From assembly GCA_019918135.1 (NCBI GenBank), contig WBZZ01000640.1:12501-76500 (forward strand): a stretch of DNA of 64,000 bases, in the 5' to 3' direction. The notes under the pieces are model-generated. The model ran no database searches. It had not been told where the DNA came from and saw only the letters and a program-made list of their open reading frames with translations. Positions 53,060-64,000 of this stretch are shown in pieces (position 1 is the stretch's first letter; every line of letters begins with the position of its first letter). The stretch is from Paulinella micropora (lineage: Eukaryota > Cercozoa > Imbricatea > Euglyphida > Paulinellidae). The translations under genes were made by a program, and so were the position numbers.

Positions 53060-56000
53060 TTAATCAGAAATCAGAAAGTCAGAAATTGGTTTTTTCTTTC
53101 CCGGACTGACGGGCGAGAGGGAGGGGGCCCCAGTCCATCCGTCCGGGAAAAAAAAAAAAAAAAAAAAGTTCCGAATGTCTGGTTTCTGATTTTGCATGGA
53201 TTGCTGCACGGGTTGCAGGGGTTATGCAAAAGCTGCAAGCAGGAAGCGCGCGAGAGAACAAAAACAATTTGTACGCTGGCCCCTCCCTCTCACGCCCCCC
53301 TTTGCCTCCGTCCGTCCGGAAAAAAAGAAAACAAAAGGAGAGTTCCGAATTTCTCGTTTCTGATTTGGCAAGGACATGCTGCACGGGCTGCAGGGGGGTT
53401 GCTACAGCTGCAAGGGGGAAGCGTGCGAGAGAACGAATTTTTTTTCTTAGCATAGTGCTGTAGCACAACCCCTGCAACCCGTGCTACAGCAGCACGTGAT
53501 TTGCAAAATCAGAAATCAGAAATGCGGAATTTTTTCCCGCGCGGAAGGTAGTGGGGCAACGCGCGCGACCATGAAGAAACAATTTCTTTTGTCCCCTGCC
53601 CCCTCCCTCCGCCCCGCCCTCCCCCTCCCTTCCGCCGTCCTTCCGAAAGAAAAAAAACGGAGTTCTGAATTTCTGATTTCTGCGAGTACGTGAGTGAGCA
53701 AGTGAGCGAGCAAGTGAGTGAGTGAGCAAGTGAGTGCGTGAGTGAATGAGTGAATGAGTTAGTGAGTGAGTTAATGAGTAGCAAGTGAGTGAGCGAGTGA
53801 GTGAATGTGTGAGTGAGTAAACGAGTGAGTGAGCAGGTGAGTGAGTAGGTGAGCGAGTGAGTGAGCGAGTAGGTGAGCGAGTAGGTGAGCGAGTGATTAA
53901 GCGGCCTCTGGCTGTTTAGCTAGGTTGGCGGACGGCGAGAGTGTTGGACAAGGGATTGGCGAGAGGGAGCTTGTACGAGGCGGAGGGTTCGGGGGGAGAG
54001 CGAAAAAGATTTCTGGCGAGGGGGATCGCGGCTGTAGCACCCCCTGCAATTCGTGCTACAGCAGCATATTGCTTGCAAATCAGAAGCCAGAAATCCGGAA
54101 ATCGGTTTTTTTTCACTGCCTGATGGACGGGCGGGGAGGGGGGGGGGGGGGGGGGAAGTTGGAAAGCGCGCTCGAGAATGAAACAACAAAAGTCCATGCC
54201 CATCTCCATCCGCCCCCCTCCCGTCCGTCTGTCCGAAAAAAAAGAGGCGGGGGGGGGGGGGGAACAGAGTTCCGAATTTCTGATGTCTGATTTTGCAAGA
54301 CATGCTGCCCGGGTTGCACGGGGTGTACTACAGTTGCAAGAAGGAAGCGCGCGAGAACAAAAAAGGTTTTCACTCCTCTCCCCCCTTTCCGCCCGTCTGT
54401 CCGGGGAAAAGAAGAAAAAAAAAAGGTCCGAATTTTCAAAGACATGCTGCACGGGCTGCAGAGGGTGTACTACAGCTGTAAGGGAGAGCGCAAGCGAGCA
54501 GAATTTTTTCCTTAACATGGTGCTGTAGCACCCCTGCAACCCGTGCTACAGCAGCACGTTTGTTTGCATTATCAGAAAACAGAATTTCGGAAACAGTTGT
54601 TTTTTCCCGCGCGAAAAGGAGGGGGCAACAGGTGCGAGAATGAAGAAACAAGGTTTTTCGGTCCCCTGCCCCTCCCTCCGCCCCACCCCACCCCCCCCCC
54701 CCCCTCCCCCCCTCCCCTTCCGCCGTATGTCCGAAAAAAGTAGAAAAAATAAAACAGAGTTCCGAATTTCCTACTTCTGCGAGTACGAGTGAGCAAGTGA
54801 GTGAATAAGTGAGTAAGTGAGCAAGTGAGTGGGTGAGTTAGTAAGAGAGCAAGTGAGTGAGTGAGCAAGTGAGTGAGCAAATGCGTGAATGAGTGAGTGA
54901 GCAAGTGAGTGAGCAAGTGAGTGAGCAAGTGAGTGAGTAGGTGCGCGCGAGTGAGTGAGCGGCAGAGGGGCACCACAGACCCCTCTGGCAGTTAAGCTAG
55001 GATGGTTTTTGTCTGGCGGGCGGCGAGAGTGTTGGACGAGGGATGGGCGGGAAGGAGCGTGTACGAGGCGGAGGGGTGGAGGCAGAGCGAAAAAGATTTT
55101 TGGCGAGGGGGCTTGCGGCTGTAGCACCCCTGCAACTCGTGCTACAGCAGCATGTTGTTTGCAACGTAAGAAAATAGAAACTCAGAAATCGGTTTGTTTC
55201 CCCCGCTTGATAGACGGGCGGGAGGAAGGGGAAGGGGGGAGGCTCAGGAATCTGCTAAAATCCATGAAAAAAATGCCCCCTCCCGCGTCCGTCTGTCAGA
55301 GAAAAAGAAAAAAAAAACGCGGTTAGAATTTCTGATTTTTGATTTGGCCAAGACATGCTGCATGGGTTGCAGGGGGTACGCTAGAGCTGCAAAAAGAAGG
55401 CGCGCAAACAAAAAATTCTTTCGCCTGCCCCTCCCCCCCCCCCCTCCCGTCCTTCCGCCCGTCCGTCCGAAAACAAAGAAGAAAAAAAAAAACAGAGCTC
55501 CGAATTTCTGATTTCTGATTTGGCAAAGACATGTTGCACGGGCTGCAGGGAGTGTGCTGAGGCTGCAAGGGGGAAGCGCGCGAGAGAGCGAACAATTGCT
55601 TCCTTAGCATGGTGCTGTAGCACACCCCTGCAACCCGTGCTACGGCAGCATGCTGTTTGCAAAATCCCAGAAATTTGATTTTTTTTTTTTTTTTTTGTTT
55701 GTTTGTTTGTTTTTCCCCCTAGACGGACGCGCGGAAGTGAGGGGGGCAAAGCGCGCGAGAATGAATAAACAAAAAAAAATTTGGTCCCCTGCACCCTCCC
55801 TTCCCCCCCCCCCCCCCCCCCCCAACCACCACTCACACACCTCCGCCGTCCGTCCGGAAAAAAAAAAACTCAGTTCCAAATTTTTGATTTCTGCGAGTAC
55901 GTGAGTGAGTGAGCAAGTGAGTGGTTAGCGAGTGAGTGAGCAAGTGAGTGGGTGAGTGAATGCGTGAGTGAGTGAGCAAATATGTGAGCAGGTGAGTGAG

Positions 56001-56797
56001 TGAGCAGGTGAATGAGTGGGTGAGCGAGTGAGTGAGCGAGTAGGTGAGCGAGTGATAAGCGGCGGGTGGCACCATACCCCACTCTGGCTGTTAGCTAGGT
56101 TAGTTTGTGTCTGGCGCGAGAATGTTGGACGAGGGATGGGCGAGAGGGAGCTTGTACGAGGCGGAGGGGTGGGGGTAGAGCCAAAAAAGATTTCTGGCGA
56201 GCGGGCTCGCGGCTCTGCCTGCAACTCGTGCTACAGCAGCATGTTGTTTGCAAAGTTAGAAATTAGAAACTCGGAAATCGGTTCCCCCCCACCCCCCGTC
56301 TGATGGAGGGCGGGAGAGAGGGGGGAGCGAGCTCGAGAATGAAGCAAATTTTTTACCTATGCCCCTTTCCCGTACGTCCGTCCGGAACCAAAAGAAAAAG
56401 CACAGAGTTCCGAATTTTTCATTTCTGATTTTGCAAAGGCATGCTGCACGGGTTGCAGCAAGAAGGAAGCGCGCAAAAGAACAAAACAAGTTTCCCTTGG
56501 CCCCTCCTTCTCCCCCCGCCACCCCCGCCCCCCTCCCCCCCCCCCCCCCCGCCCCCCTCCCCCCCCCCCCCCCCTTCCGCCCGTCCGTCAGGAAAAAAAG
56601 AAACAGAGTTCCAACTTGCTGATTCTGATTTCGCAAAGACACGCTGCACGGGCTGCAGGGATTGCGCTACAGCTGCGAGGGGAAAGCGCGCGAGAGCGAA
56701 AATTTTTGCTCATTTGGAAATAGTTTTTTTTTTTCGCGCAGAAGGGAGGGGGCCAACGCGCGCGAGAAGGAAGAAACAAATGTTTTGTCCCCTGCCC

Positions 56798-56835
<38 letters not shown>

Positions 56836-57590
56836 TGTATGTAAGTATGTATGTATGTGTATGTGTATGTGTGTGTATGTGTGTGCGGGCGCGAGTGCCC
56901 CCCCCCCCCCCCCCCCTCCTCCCGTCCGCCTGCAAAAACAGAAGAAAATAGAGTTCTGACTTTACTGCGAGTAAGTGAGCAAGTGAGGAAGTGAGCAAAA
57001 GTGAGTAAGTGAGTGAATAAGTGAATGAGTGGTTGAGTGAGTGAATAAGTGATTTAAGTAAGTGAGCAAGTGAGCGAATGCAGGAGTGAGTGAAGGAGTG
57101 AGCGAGTGAGTGAGTGAGTAGGTGAGAGCAAGTGAGTGAGCGAGTAGGTGAGTGGGCGGTGAGTGAGCGAGTGAGCGAGTGAGTGAGCGCGGAGTGACAC
57201 TGCAGCACTCTCTGGCGAGTACTGTTTGCTATATTGGTTTTTGAACGGCCGGGCGGGGAGAGTGTTGGACGAGGGATGGCGAGAGGAAGGGTGAACGAGG
57301 CGGAGTGGGGGGGGGGGGGGGGGGGGGCGGGGGGGGGGGGGGGAACGCGCGAGAGAACATAAAAAAATTCCCATGCACCCTTCATCCAGCCTGTCCGTCC
57401 GTCCCTCTGACAAAGAGAATAAGAAAAAACAATGCGGAATTTCGGATTTCTGATTTTGCAAATGATTGCAGGAGGTTCTGAATGATGGATTTCTGATTGT
57501 CGCCAGATATGCTGGACGCGCTGCGGGCGGCGTGCTACAGCTGCAAGGGGGTAAGCACGCCGCGAGAAAACGAACAATGAAGTTTTTTTC
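53060..57590. repeat. Complex satellite, four units of about 1.1 kb
   Basis: The marker GTGTTGGACGAGGGATGGCG occurs near 53942, 55031, 56123 and 57263 (spacings about 1089, 1092 and 1140 bp). Each unit contains a GTGAGTGAGCAA-type run of 160-230 bp and then a gene-free spacer (CTCTGGCTGTTAGCTAGG). An AAAAGATTTCTGGCGAG block follows, then a hairpin CTGTAGCACCCCTGCAACCC/GTGCTACAG. After that come two or three GACATGCTGCACGGGCTGCAG modules separated by poly-C, poly-A and CCGTCCGTCCG runs. Every apparent ORF is a periodicity artefact. Confidence 0.8.
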
Positions 57591-57592
57591 CT

Positions 57593-57879
57593 ATTACTGG
57601 GTACATTCAAGTGTCAAACTCAGTCATAGAATTTGAGTTAAGGGCAAGATTTCAGATTAGCGGCCAGATTTCAGATTAGTAGTCAGAATTCAAATTAGTT
57701 CAATTTGACTGCTATATCCGTCCGCAAAATCTGCATAATTTTGCGAAATGTTAACGTTAAGTTGAACTAATTTGACTCGGAATTCTGACCACTAATCTAA
57801 AATCTGACCGCTAATCTGAAATCTGACCCTTAAATCAAATTCGATGATTGACTTTGACGCTTGAATGCACCTAGTAATA
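57593..57879. mobile_element. Foldback (MITE-like) element, copy 2
   Basis: About 287 bp with imperfect inverted arms of roughly 35 bp or more (left TATTACTGGGTACATTCAAG; right end reverse-complements to TATTACTAGGTGCATTCAAG). Nested short repeats (AGATTTCAGATTAG) are mirrored on the other side. The core at 57710-57760 matches that of the element at 3580-3869, and both share ACATTCAAG or GCATTCAAG in the terminal arms. Confidence 0.75.
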
Positions 57880-58757
57880 TCTTAGTGTGCTGTAGCACAC
57901 CACTGCAATCAGTGCTATTAATACATCAGCATTTTCTGTAAAATCAGAAACCAGAAATTCAGAAATATTAATAGTTTTTTTTGCAGGCGGACGCGCGGAA
58001 GGGAGGAGGGGGGGCAGGGGGGTGTTGTAGCGCGCGTGAGAATGAATTCTGTTGTATCCTGCCCCCGAGTCCCTCCGCGCCCCTTCCGTCAGTATATATA
58101 TTTAAGTTATCATTATAATACAGAAGAAAAAACTCGCTATTACTGCAAGAGAAAAATGTGTTAATACTAATATTAGTAAAATATGATCTAACATTTTCCG
58201 CAGTGAATATTAATAATTAGTATAAAATAAAACTGTTGGTTATGAGTCGCCTCATTACTATTAAATATATACAATATTAATAATTGTATATAGTAATACT
58301 TACTAATCATCTAAGTGGAAAATGTAACGGTTATCACATATAATCATGTCTATCAAAATGTCTTGCCGGAGTTAGGAAGTATTAATAATATTGTTATTAA
58401 TATTCTTGCTATATCGAAGTTTGTAACAGAAACCATGGTTGTAAAAGATTCTTGAGTGACTAAGGGAGGGTTGGAGGAGGGGAGGAAGAAAGGGCACTGT
58501 ATTTTGAAATGTAGGCATCACCCCCCGGATAGCCGGTAAAAAAGTACACTTTTTCTGGTGTCAGGTGCACCTAGTTTTTTCCCATTATTTTCAATATCGT
58601 TTGGCCGGATTTGACCTAATGCCATTTTAACCTTGGTCTGTTGCCGTTTTCTTTTCGGCTTCACTAAGCTAATATAACGAGACATCATTCTCTTTTGGGG
58701 ATTTGTGTCTGGTTGTATTACCGACTTTTTATTGAGCTATCTTCGGGGATTGTAACA
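57880..58757 (+). other. AT-rich spacer and probable 5' LTR of the Ty3/gypsy-like element
   Basis: The LTR right end is placed at 58757 (TGTAACA) because a plausible primer-binding site follows. The left LTR end is not determined, because the partner LTR lies outside the window. An (ATA)-rich part at 58090-58420 may be outside the element. Confidence 0.4.
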
Positions 58758-58758
58758 T

Positions 58759-58775
58759 TGGAGTCACCAGCACAA
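58759..58775 (+). other. Primer-binding site candidate
   Basis: TGGAGTCACCAGCACAA starts one base after the LTR end TGTAACA. It begins with TGG, as expected for pairing with a tRNA CCA end, and its first seven bases (TGGAGTC) equal those of the primer site of the tandem LTR array at 8.5-19 kb. Confidence 0.55.
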
Positions 58776-59501
58776 GGCTGATTTCTTTTCTGGCTTGTTT
58801 TTGGCACAGCAGAAAGAAAAATTGGACAGACCTATCTCTTCTGAGTAGGTGTTCCAAAAAACAAATACTCCAGCACATCCCCACACAGCTCTTTTTGCAA
58901 AACTAGACGTCTAGGCGTTTGTGAGTCTCAGTACCCTCTCCACAGCCTGTATCTGTGTCCTCACAAGGAGGCCAGACACCAGACCTCGTAGCTGTTCTTT
59001 TGTTCTCTCTTGAGACAGAGACAGAGTAGGTCAACAGACGTACAAACAAACACTCACAGTTACAAACAAACTTGAAGGACACGAGCGTAGTACTCTACCT
59101 TTCAAGTCTGTGCACTTTGTTGCCTCTCAAACCACACACATCAGAGTATTTTTGCAAATCTCTGACTGTCTTTCGACAATAGGTCTGAACAAGTGTCAGA
59201 CGACAAGTCGGCTTCTCAAGGAGTGCTTCTCTAGCCTCTTTGACATTATCTGTACATAGGTCCTCGTACCTCATAACAGATACAACAACAAAAAGAGAAA
59301 AAGAAAAGAGGAGTGGAGAAGGAGATCAAATTTTCAGATTCTTTCTCACAAAAAGAAAAAAAAACACATAAGACATAGAGGTGAGACGCTCTCTCTCTCT
59401 ATACTGTCTTTTCGTTTTTTCTCTCTATTCGTTCCTCATAGACGAACAGAGCAATTACGGGGTAGAAACAACTCTGTCTCATCCGTATTCCTTCAGCGTC
59501 C

Positions 59502-62015
59502 ATGTCTACTAGGTCTGAAGACTGGCAGGAAGGAGGGGGGGAGAGTGAGCGAACCCCAGGAAACGAAGAGGAGTTCGTTGACCCTCATGCAGAAGGAGGA
59601 GATCTGGCACCTTCCTTTGACACAGGAGGAGCAGAGAATCAATTTTTTACTGCGCCTTCCTTTGACACAGGAGGAGCAGAGGAAGTCGAGGAGGAGGAGG
59701 AGAAGGGAGGAGAGGAAGCGAGGTTTGTGGCCGAATATGGCAAACTAAGTAAGAAGGAGTTTGAGGAGAAGAAAGGGAAGGATGAGGCCTATAAATGGCT
59801 ATACATTCCCCAAGAAATGCGATGGGGACAACCCTTGAAGAAGGAGGACATCTGTTACCCTCTCCCAAGGCAAGCTCTGCCTCTGGCAGAATTCCTCAGA
59901 GACGACGGTGCACAGTTACAGGTGCAACATGTCTCATTTGGGGACAATATGTCTTTACTGGAGCTACTCGACCTCTCATGGACAGTGTTTGAGTGTGCTA
60001 TACTCTTTGAGTACCAGACTGGAAAGACTGTGCTGCCATGGAACACAAGAGCACTGGCTAGGTTGCTCGATCCTGGTCAGGACATTGATTCAATAAAGAG
60101 AGTGGAAAAGGAGTTTAAGTTCAGGAATCCAAAAGGACAGATCAATGTCATGGATGTGTCTCTGAAACTTATGGAGGCCAAGTTAGTGGACCTGGGTAAA
60201 CTGCAACACACCCAGTTTGGCAGGGACCTTCACCCGGCCCTGAGGGAAATAGAAGGCGAAGCTGGAGGGGTGACGAGGATGAAGAAGCTGCATGCGGCCT
60301 TGGTGAAGGATGACGCATGGAAGAGGTGGGTCTTCACGAAGGATCATACGATCTTGGAGGGGACGGCCGCACCACCCCCCACCAATAAAGCGGGAGAGAA
60401 GGAGTTGGCGGAGAAGGCCTTGCTCCTTCGGAAGGCAGCTGAGATCCTGTCTTTTTTTCATCATGCCCAAGAGCTGTATATCAAAGAGCTAGCGGCTGAG
60501 AAAGAAAAGAAGGAGATGGAGGCAAAGATTGCATTAGCCAAGGCGGCGGGAACAAAGGGACCGAAATATTCCTCTGGATCTTATATGGCTCCCTCGGGCC
60601 GCTCCGCCCCGTCAGCCCACACAGCCCCTTCGGCCCCTGCGACTAGCTCAGCGCCTACCACTGTCATTGTCAACAGTAATGACAAAAAGGACAGACAGGC
60701 TATCATACAGGCCTTCCAAAAATATACAAAGTCCGATGCCACTGCTCTGACGCTGTATGCAGAGACAGCGAGTCAGAAGGACACGGATGCGAACCTTCGA
60801 GACAAGCTCAGAAGAATTGATGCTTGTATGAAGCAGCATCCAACGGACGAAACACAGGAGTATGAGGCGTTGTACACCTTGTTGGACCCATCAATCATCA
60901 CACAAGGGTTTGATGTTGGGGAGTACAAGGCGATGAGAGCGGTAGAGGTGGCGGCTAGGAGAGCAGCCTCAGACCTGCAATGCACGGTGCCAGTTGCCGT
61001 CCTCTTGCAATACTTTAAAACTCATGGGTATCAGCACCTGTGCACTGGTACTTTGATTGGGTTTGAGATTTTTCAAGAGGTGAACGAAGGGCTGGGCATG
61101 GGCACGAGGTTGGCAGCGATCCTCACTGAGGTCAGCGCCAAGTACGGGCTCTTTTATAGCCGGAAGTCTATCATTTTGTACTTCCTGAGTGCTTTGTGTA
61201 CACGACACCCGAGCAAGCTCGCAAGGATCATACATTTCTGTCCGACCTTCACGGCGGTGAAGACGGCGGATTTTTCAGAAACGAATATATACGAGAGGAC
61301 TGTAGCGGCTACTCCGCCGGGCGACCTGTTCAAGGAGGTGCTCGACGCGTGTTCCGAATTGGACACGGCCACCGAGTCATTCTCCAGTGCCGCGACACAG
61401 GGGGTTGGAGGTGCTCAAGCAGCACATGCAACTCGAACGGCAGGTCTCAAGAGGGGGAGAGATGAGCCGACGCCGTGCTACCGCTATTTTTCATACATGG
61501 CGTGTAAGCATGAGGCACAGAAAGGAGTAGGCAATTGCCTCTTCAGCCACGACTCTCTTGATGATAGGCAGCGAAATCTTTTCCTTAGAGAGCTCGAAGG
61601 CATGAAAAAGACCATGTACGCCATGTACAAGAAGGAGTTGGAGGAGGGGAGGTGGAATGCGAATATGGTCTCGGATGCGGAGTTCCGGGAGGCCATCATT
61701 TACTTCCTTGACAGAATGAAGAGAAGGGAGAAGAGAGAGACATCGGGCCGATCAAAGGCGCCGACTAGAGGAGGAGGAGAGACGAGAGGATCGTCACGAG
61801 GGTCCCGAGGGACACCAAGAGGGGTGGCACCACGAGGACGAGGCTTTCGTGGAAGGGGAGGACGGACCCCAGCGCGCCCTCCCAGAGGACACGGATACTG
61901 GAACTATAGCACCAGTTCCAGCTCCAACTACCCCCAGCAAGCTTATACCGCTACGGAGGGGGGACGTCAAGACGAAGACACCGGCTCAGGTGAGCGTGTT
62001 GTCGTCGTAGACTGA
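59502..62015 (+). CDS. Gag-like ORF of LTR retrotransposon
   Basis: 837 codons, open throughout, after a leader of about 740 bp. Acidic Asp/Glu-rich N-terminus, a largely helical middle, and an Ala/Ser/Pro-rich hinge at about residues 365-385. A CCCH-type zinc finger lies near residue 660-685 (C-x8-C-x10-C-x3-H within CYRYFSYMACKHEAQ..CLFSHD) where many Gag proteins carry a CCHC knuckle. The Arg/Gly-rich tail (TRGGGETRGSSRG, RGRGFRGRGGR) is expected to bind RNA. Assignment as Gag rests on position and the nucleic-acid-binding C-terminus. Confidence 0.7.
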   Translation: MSTRSEDWQEGGGESERTPGNEEEFVDPHAEGGDLAPSFDTGGAENQFFTAPSFDTGGAEEVEEEEEKGGEEARFVAEYGKLSKKEFEEKKGKDEAYKWLYIPQEMRWGQPLKKEDICYPLPRQALPLAEFLRDDGAQLQVQHVSFGDNMSLLELLDLSWTVFECAILFEYQTGKTVLPWNTRALARLLDPGQDIDSIKRVEKEFKFRNPKGQINVMDVSLKLMEAKLVDLGKLQHTQFGRDLHPALREIEGEAGGVTRMKKLHAALVKDDAWKRWVFTKDHTILEGTAAPPPTNKAGEKELAEKALLLRKAAEILSFFHHAQELYIKELAAEKEKKEMEAKIALAKAAGTKGPKYSSGSYMAPSGRSAPSAHTAPSAPATSSAPTTVIVNSNDKKDRQAIIQAFQKYTKSDATALTLYAETASQKDTDANLRDKLRRIDACMKQHPTDETQEYEALYTLLDPSIITQGFDVGEYKAMRAVEVAARRAASDLQCTVPVAVLLQYFKTHGYQHLCTGTLIGFEIFQEVNEGLGMGTRLAAILTEVSAKYGLFYSRKSIILYFLSALCTRHPSKLARIIHFCPTFTAVKTADFSETNIYERTVAATPPGDLFKEVLDACSELDTATESFSSAATQGVGGAQAAHATRTAGLKRGRDEPTPCYRYFSYMACKHEAQKGVGNCLFSHDSLDDRQRNLFLRELEGMKKTMYAMYKKELEEGRWNANMVSDAEFREAIIYFLDRMKRREKRETSGRSKAPTRGGGETRGSSRGSRGTPRGVAPRGRGFRGRGGRTPARPPRGHGYWNYSTSSSSNYPQQAYTATEGGRQDEDTGSGERVVVVD

Positions 62016-62090
62016 CGGGAGGAGAAGAGAGAGGAAAAGAAGAGAGAGAAGGAGATAAAAACTGTTCTTTTTAATCCGACAGTCACAGTT

Positions 62091-62912
62091 ATGCCTACTG
62101 TTGCTGAACAGGATACGAACGGTTCCGTTCCTCCTAGACGTGAAGGTGAAGGCACACAGCCTCACAAGCCTCAAGGTAAGCACTTGCTAGTTCATCCTTC
62201 GAGAGCTAATATGATAAATGATGCGAATAGGAAGGCGAAGAAGGCGATGGAGGAGAGGAAGCCGAAACCAAAGGCTAGGTCTCCTCCTACGAAGAAGCAG
62301 CGGACCGTACCCCCGCCAAAGGACTCAATAGTCTCTGCTATAGACACGAGTACACTCGGTGTACCAGACTCTGTCCAAAAGACACTCGAGATACCGGAAG
62401 CCCCGGAGACTCAAGAAGTTAAGTTGGCGGAAAAGGGGGGAGAACGAGAAGAGGACAAGGAACTTGAGCTTAGACTCAAAACCCTAGAACGAAAAATTCA
62501 TGTGCTAGCGGCTAGTTTACATAGACCAGACGCGCTATGCTACACTGACCTCTTTTGTGAAACTTTACAAACCACATTAAAAGTTGGTAATGATACGATG
62601 GCGAATATTAATATTGTCGGCCAGAAGTTTTTGAATAGTCACCGGACATGGGTGGACAAAAACATTAGAAAAACAAAGGGGACCCTAAAAGGGGTAGGCA
62701 GCCGTACGGAAATTACGGGCATCGTCACATTAATTTTCAAATTGAAATCCGGTCGAGTATATCGTGCGGACCTCTATGTTGTCCCCGATTACCACGGTTC
62801 AATCCTGCTGTCGTATGACCAATTGGCTACCATGGGGGCTGTGATCGATTGCGCCGCACGGCGGGTGATTTATGGAGTGAAGAATGAGAGGAGGAGGATA
62901 TTAATCCGATGA
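62091..62912 (+). CDS. Retropepsin-like protease ORF of LTR retrotransposon
   Basis: 273 codons. A basic, Pro/Lys-rich N-terminal half is followed by a segment with the retropepsin pattern: LKVGNDTMANINIVGQKF, a strand pair GIVTLIFKLKSG, and then YRADLYVVPDYHGSILLSYD. The latter equals the F.V.......ILG.D/L stretch of Ty3/gypsy proteases. The assignment rests on spacing and position between Gag and pol. Confidence 0.6.
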   Translation: MPTVAEQDTNGSVPPRREGEGTQPHKPQGKHLLVHPSRANMINDANRKAKKAMEERKPKPKARSPPTKKQRTVPPPKDSIVSAIDTSTLGVPDSVQKTLEIPEAPETQEVKLAEKGGEREEDKELELRLKTLERKIHVLAASLHRPDALCYTDLFCETLQTTLKVGNDTMANINIVGQKFLNSHRTWVDKNIRKTKGTLKGVGSRTEITGIVTLIFKLKSGRVYRADLYVVPDYHGSILLSYDQLATMGAVIDCAARRVIYGVKNERRRILIR

Positions 62913-64000
62913 CTGCTACTGACTCATACGAGGCTTTTGAGCTGAGTCTAGCAACGGAGAGGAAAAAGTTGGCCTTCGTACATGAGGCAACTGAAGCCTA
63001 TGTACACCCCTATGTCACAGTGCCGGAGGAACTGACCTGGACCGACAATTGGGAGACGGAGATGCAGGCGTATACGGTTACGATTCCCGCATGGGACAGA
63101 AAGTCTATTGATGACTTAGTGTAGCGCGTAATGAGGAGATAATATGTGTTGCGAAACAGTGCCCGTCGTTGGCCAGATTCGCAGAAGGTGGCGGGGCAGA
63201 TGTCCATATTACTAATGGCTACTGTTACCATGCGAAGGTGTCAGATGAGAAGAGAGAGGCGTTTGTGCCAAGGAGGAAGGGGCGTATCCCCGATACTCCA
63301 GCGGATGACATTAAAACTTTTATCACGAACTTTTGGGGCGATGTGCCTACCTGGCCGCGCTCATTAACTGAAGTGAAAAAGTGTCTACGGACTCTATTTG
63401 AGAGTAACAAGCCGTATACTGTCATTCTGCCATACAATGAGAAGGCGATCTGGGCACAGGAGATAAGGGACCGGCTTATTGATCATCCTATACCTGTTCC
63501 TTCTCGCAAGCAACAGTTAGTGGTGGCTTGTCGACTCGGGTCTCGGGAGCAGAGCAGTGCATACAAGCAAAAGCTCAGAGCCCAGGACAAGTTGAAATTG
63601 ATACCTCAAGCTTTCACATGCTTTGATGGTTTCTACACCCGTAAGGCTCCGATACAATACGCGAACCTTATTGATATGCTTGTCGGGCTGGGTCATGATG
63701 ATGAGCCGGACACAGTCACGTATGAAAGAACGGGACTAGACGATTTGTCCGAGGAAGATTTGAGTTTTGAGGAGGACTTAGCGCCCCTCAAGGAGCATAA
63801 GAAGATGTCGGAGGAAGATTTCCAAGCGGCGGCGCGGAAAATTTTAGAAGAAGGAGTGGGTTCGGAGAGAGAGAAGGCGTTTCTCAAAGCTAAGATGGAG
63901 GCGTACAGAGAAATTTTCGGCCCTCCTCGGGCAGGTGGTGTAAAGTCGGATGACTTCACTGCTGTCATTTACAAGATACCGGGTGCGGAGCCATCTCCGG
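62909..64000 (+). CDS. Pol N-terminal region of LTR retrotransposon (partial)
   Basis: A short ORF begins with an ATG overlapping the protease stop (62909). An overlapping frame is then open from about 63118 to the edge. Its last readable part, AYREIFGPPR and then IYKIPGAEPSP, resembles the lead-in to a Ty3/gypsy reverse transcriptase (I.L.PGA.P). The upstream part (EEDLSFEEDLAPLKEHKK) is acidic and unassigned. The polymerase itself lies outside the window. Confidence 0.55.

Larger units (their letters stand above)
58758..64000 (+). mobile_element. Ty3/gypsy-like LTR retrotransposon, 5' part (runs off right edge)
   Basis: Parts in order: a primer-binding site candidate (58759-58775, TGGAGTCACCAGCACAAGG), an untranslated leader of about 740 bp, a Gag-like ORF (59502-62015) and a protease-like ORF (62091-62912). 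A further open frame then runs to the window end and stops just where a Ty3/gypsy reverse transcriptase would begin. Within the window it looks largely whole, with at most about one break. Age cannot be estimated without the second LTR. Coding is split over adjacent or slightly overlapping ORFs, a usual feature of the group. Confidence 0.75.

Overview
The window is eukaryotic nuclear DNA, most likely from a unicellular protist or alga. The evidence is two short GT-AG introns with good context (61 nt at 36980-37040 and 52 nt at 40945-40996), an AATAAA signal, a tRNA-derived SINE family, long microsatellites, satellites, and two kinds of LTR retroelement. I cannot name the organism. Gene density is low. 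GC-rich coding islands (19.4-28.7, 29.1-30.6, 32.2-38.0 and 39.4-44.5 kb) are separated by AT-rich or simple-sequence DNA.

Layout. 0.36-3.07 kb: an intact gene for a secreted or surface protein with 15 BspA-type (DUF285) repeats. 3.2-8.4 kb: microsatellite, a foldback element and no supportable gene. 8.46-19.02 kb: five tandem internal regions and six LTRs of a small non-autonomous LTR retroelement (minus orientation, period about 1970 bp), with primer-binding site and polypurine tract readable. 19.4-22.2 kb: a cysteine-rich EGF-like gene with a disturbed frame. 22.6-27.7 kb: a plus-strand cluster built from four copies of a roughly 220-residue domain I do not recognise, ending in an acidic-aromatic tail and a poly(A) signal. 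28.1-44.5 kb: a minus-strand run holding a signal-peptide protein, a zinc-finger/DOT1-like methyltransferase/LRR protein, a strongly diverged second-largest RNA polymerase subunit (RPB2-like), a GRF-zinc-finger-like protein, a USP-type deubiquitinase, a herpesvirus-UL9-type helicase and a PrimPol/UL52-type primase. 44.7-57.9 kb: minisatellite, microsatellite, SINE, inverted-repeat and 1.1-kb satellite DNA. 58.76 kb to the right edge: the 5' part of a Ty3/gypsy-like LTR retrotransposon that leaves the window near the start of its reverse transcriptase.

How it fits together. An RPB2-like subunit beside a primase and a UL9-type helicase is the transcription/replication toolkit of large DNA viruses (herpes, giant virus or mirusvirus type) rather than of an ordinary host locus. 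I therefore treat about 28-44.5 kb, perhaps with the unknown cluster at 22.6-27.7 kb, as a candidate old endogenous virus-like region. I found no recognisable capsid, terminase or integrase gene there, so the label is an inference. Several of its reading frames are interrupted. It may be a fossil, and some interruptions may instead be small introns or consensus errors in a long-read assembly, because the BspA-type gene and the retrotransposon first ORF are uninterrupted.
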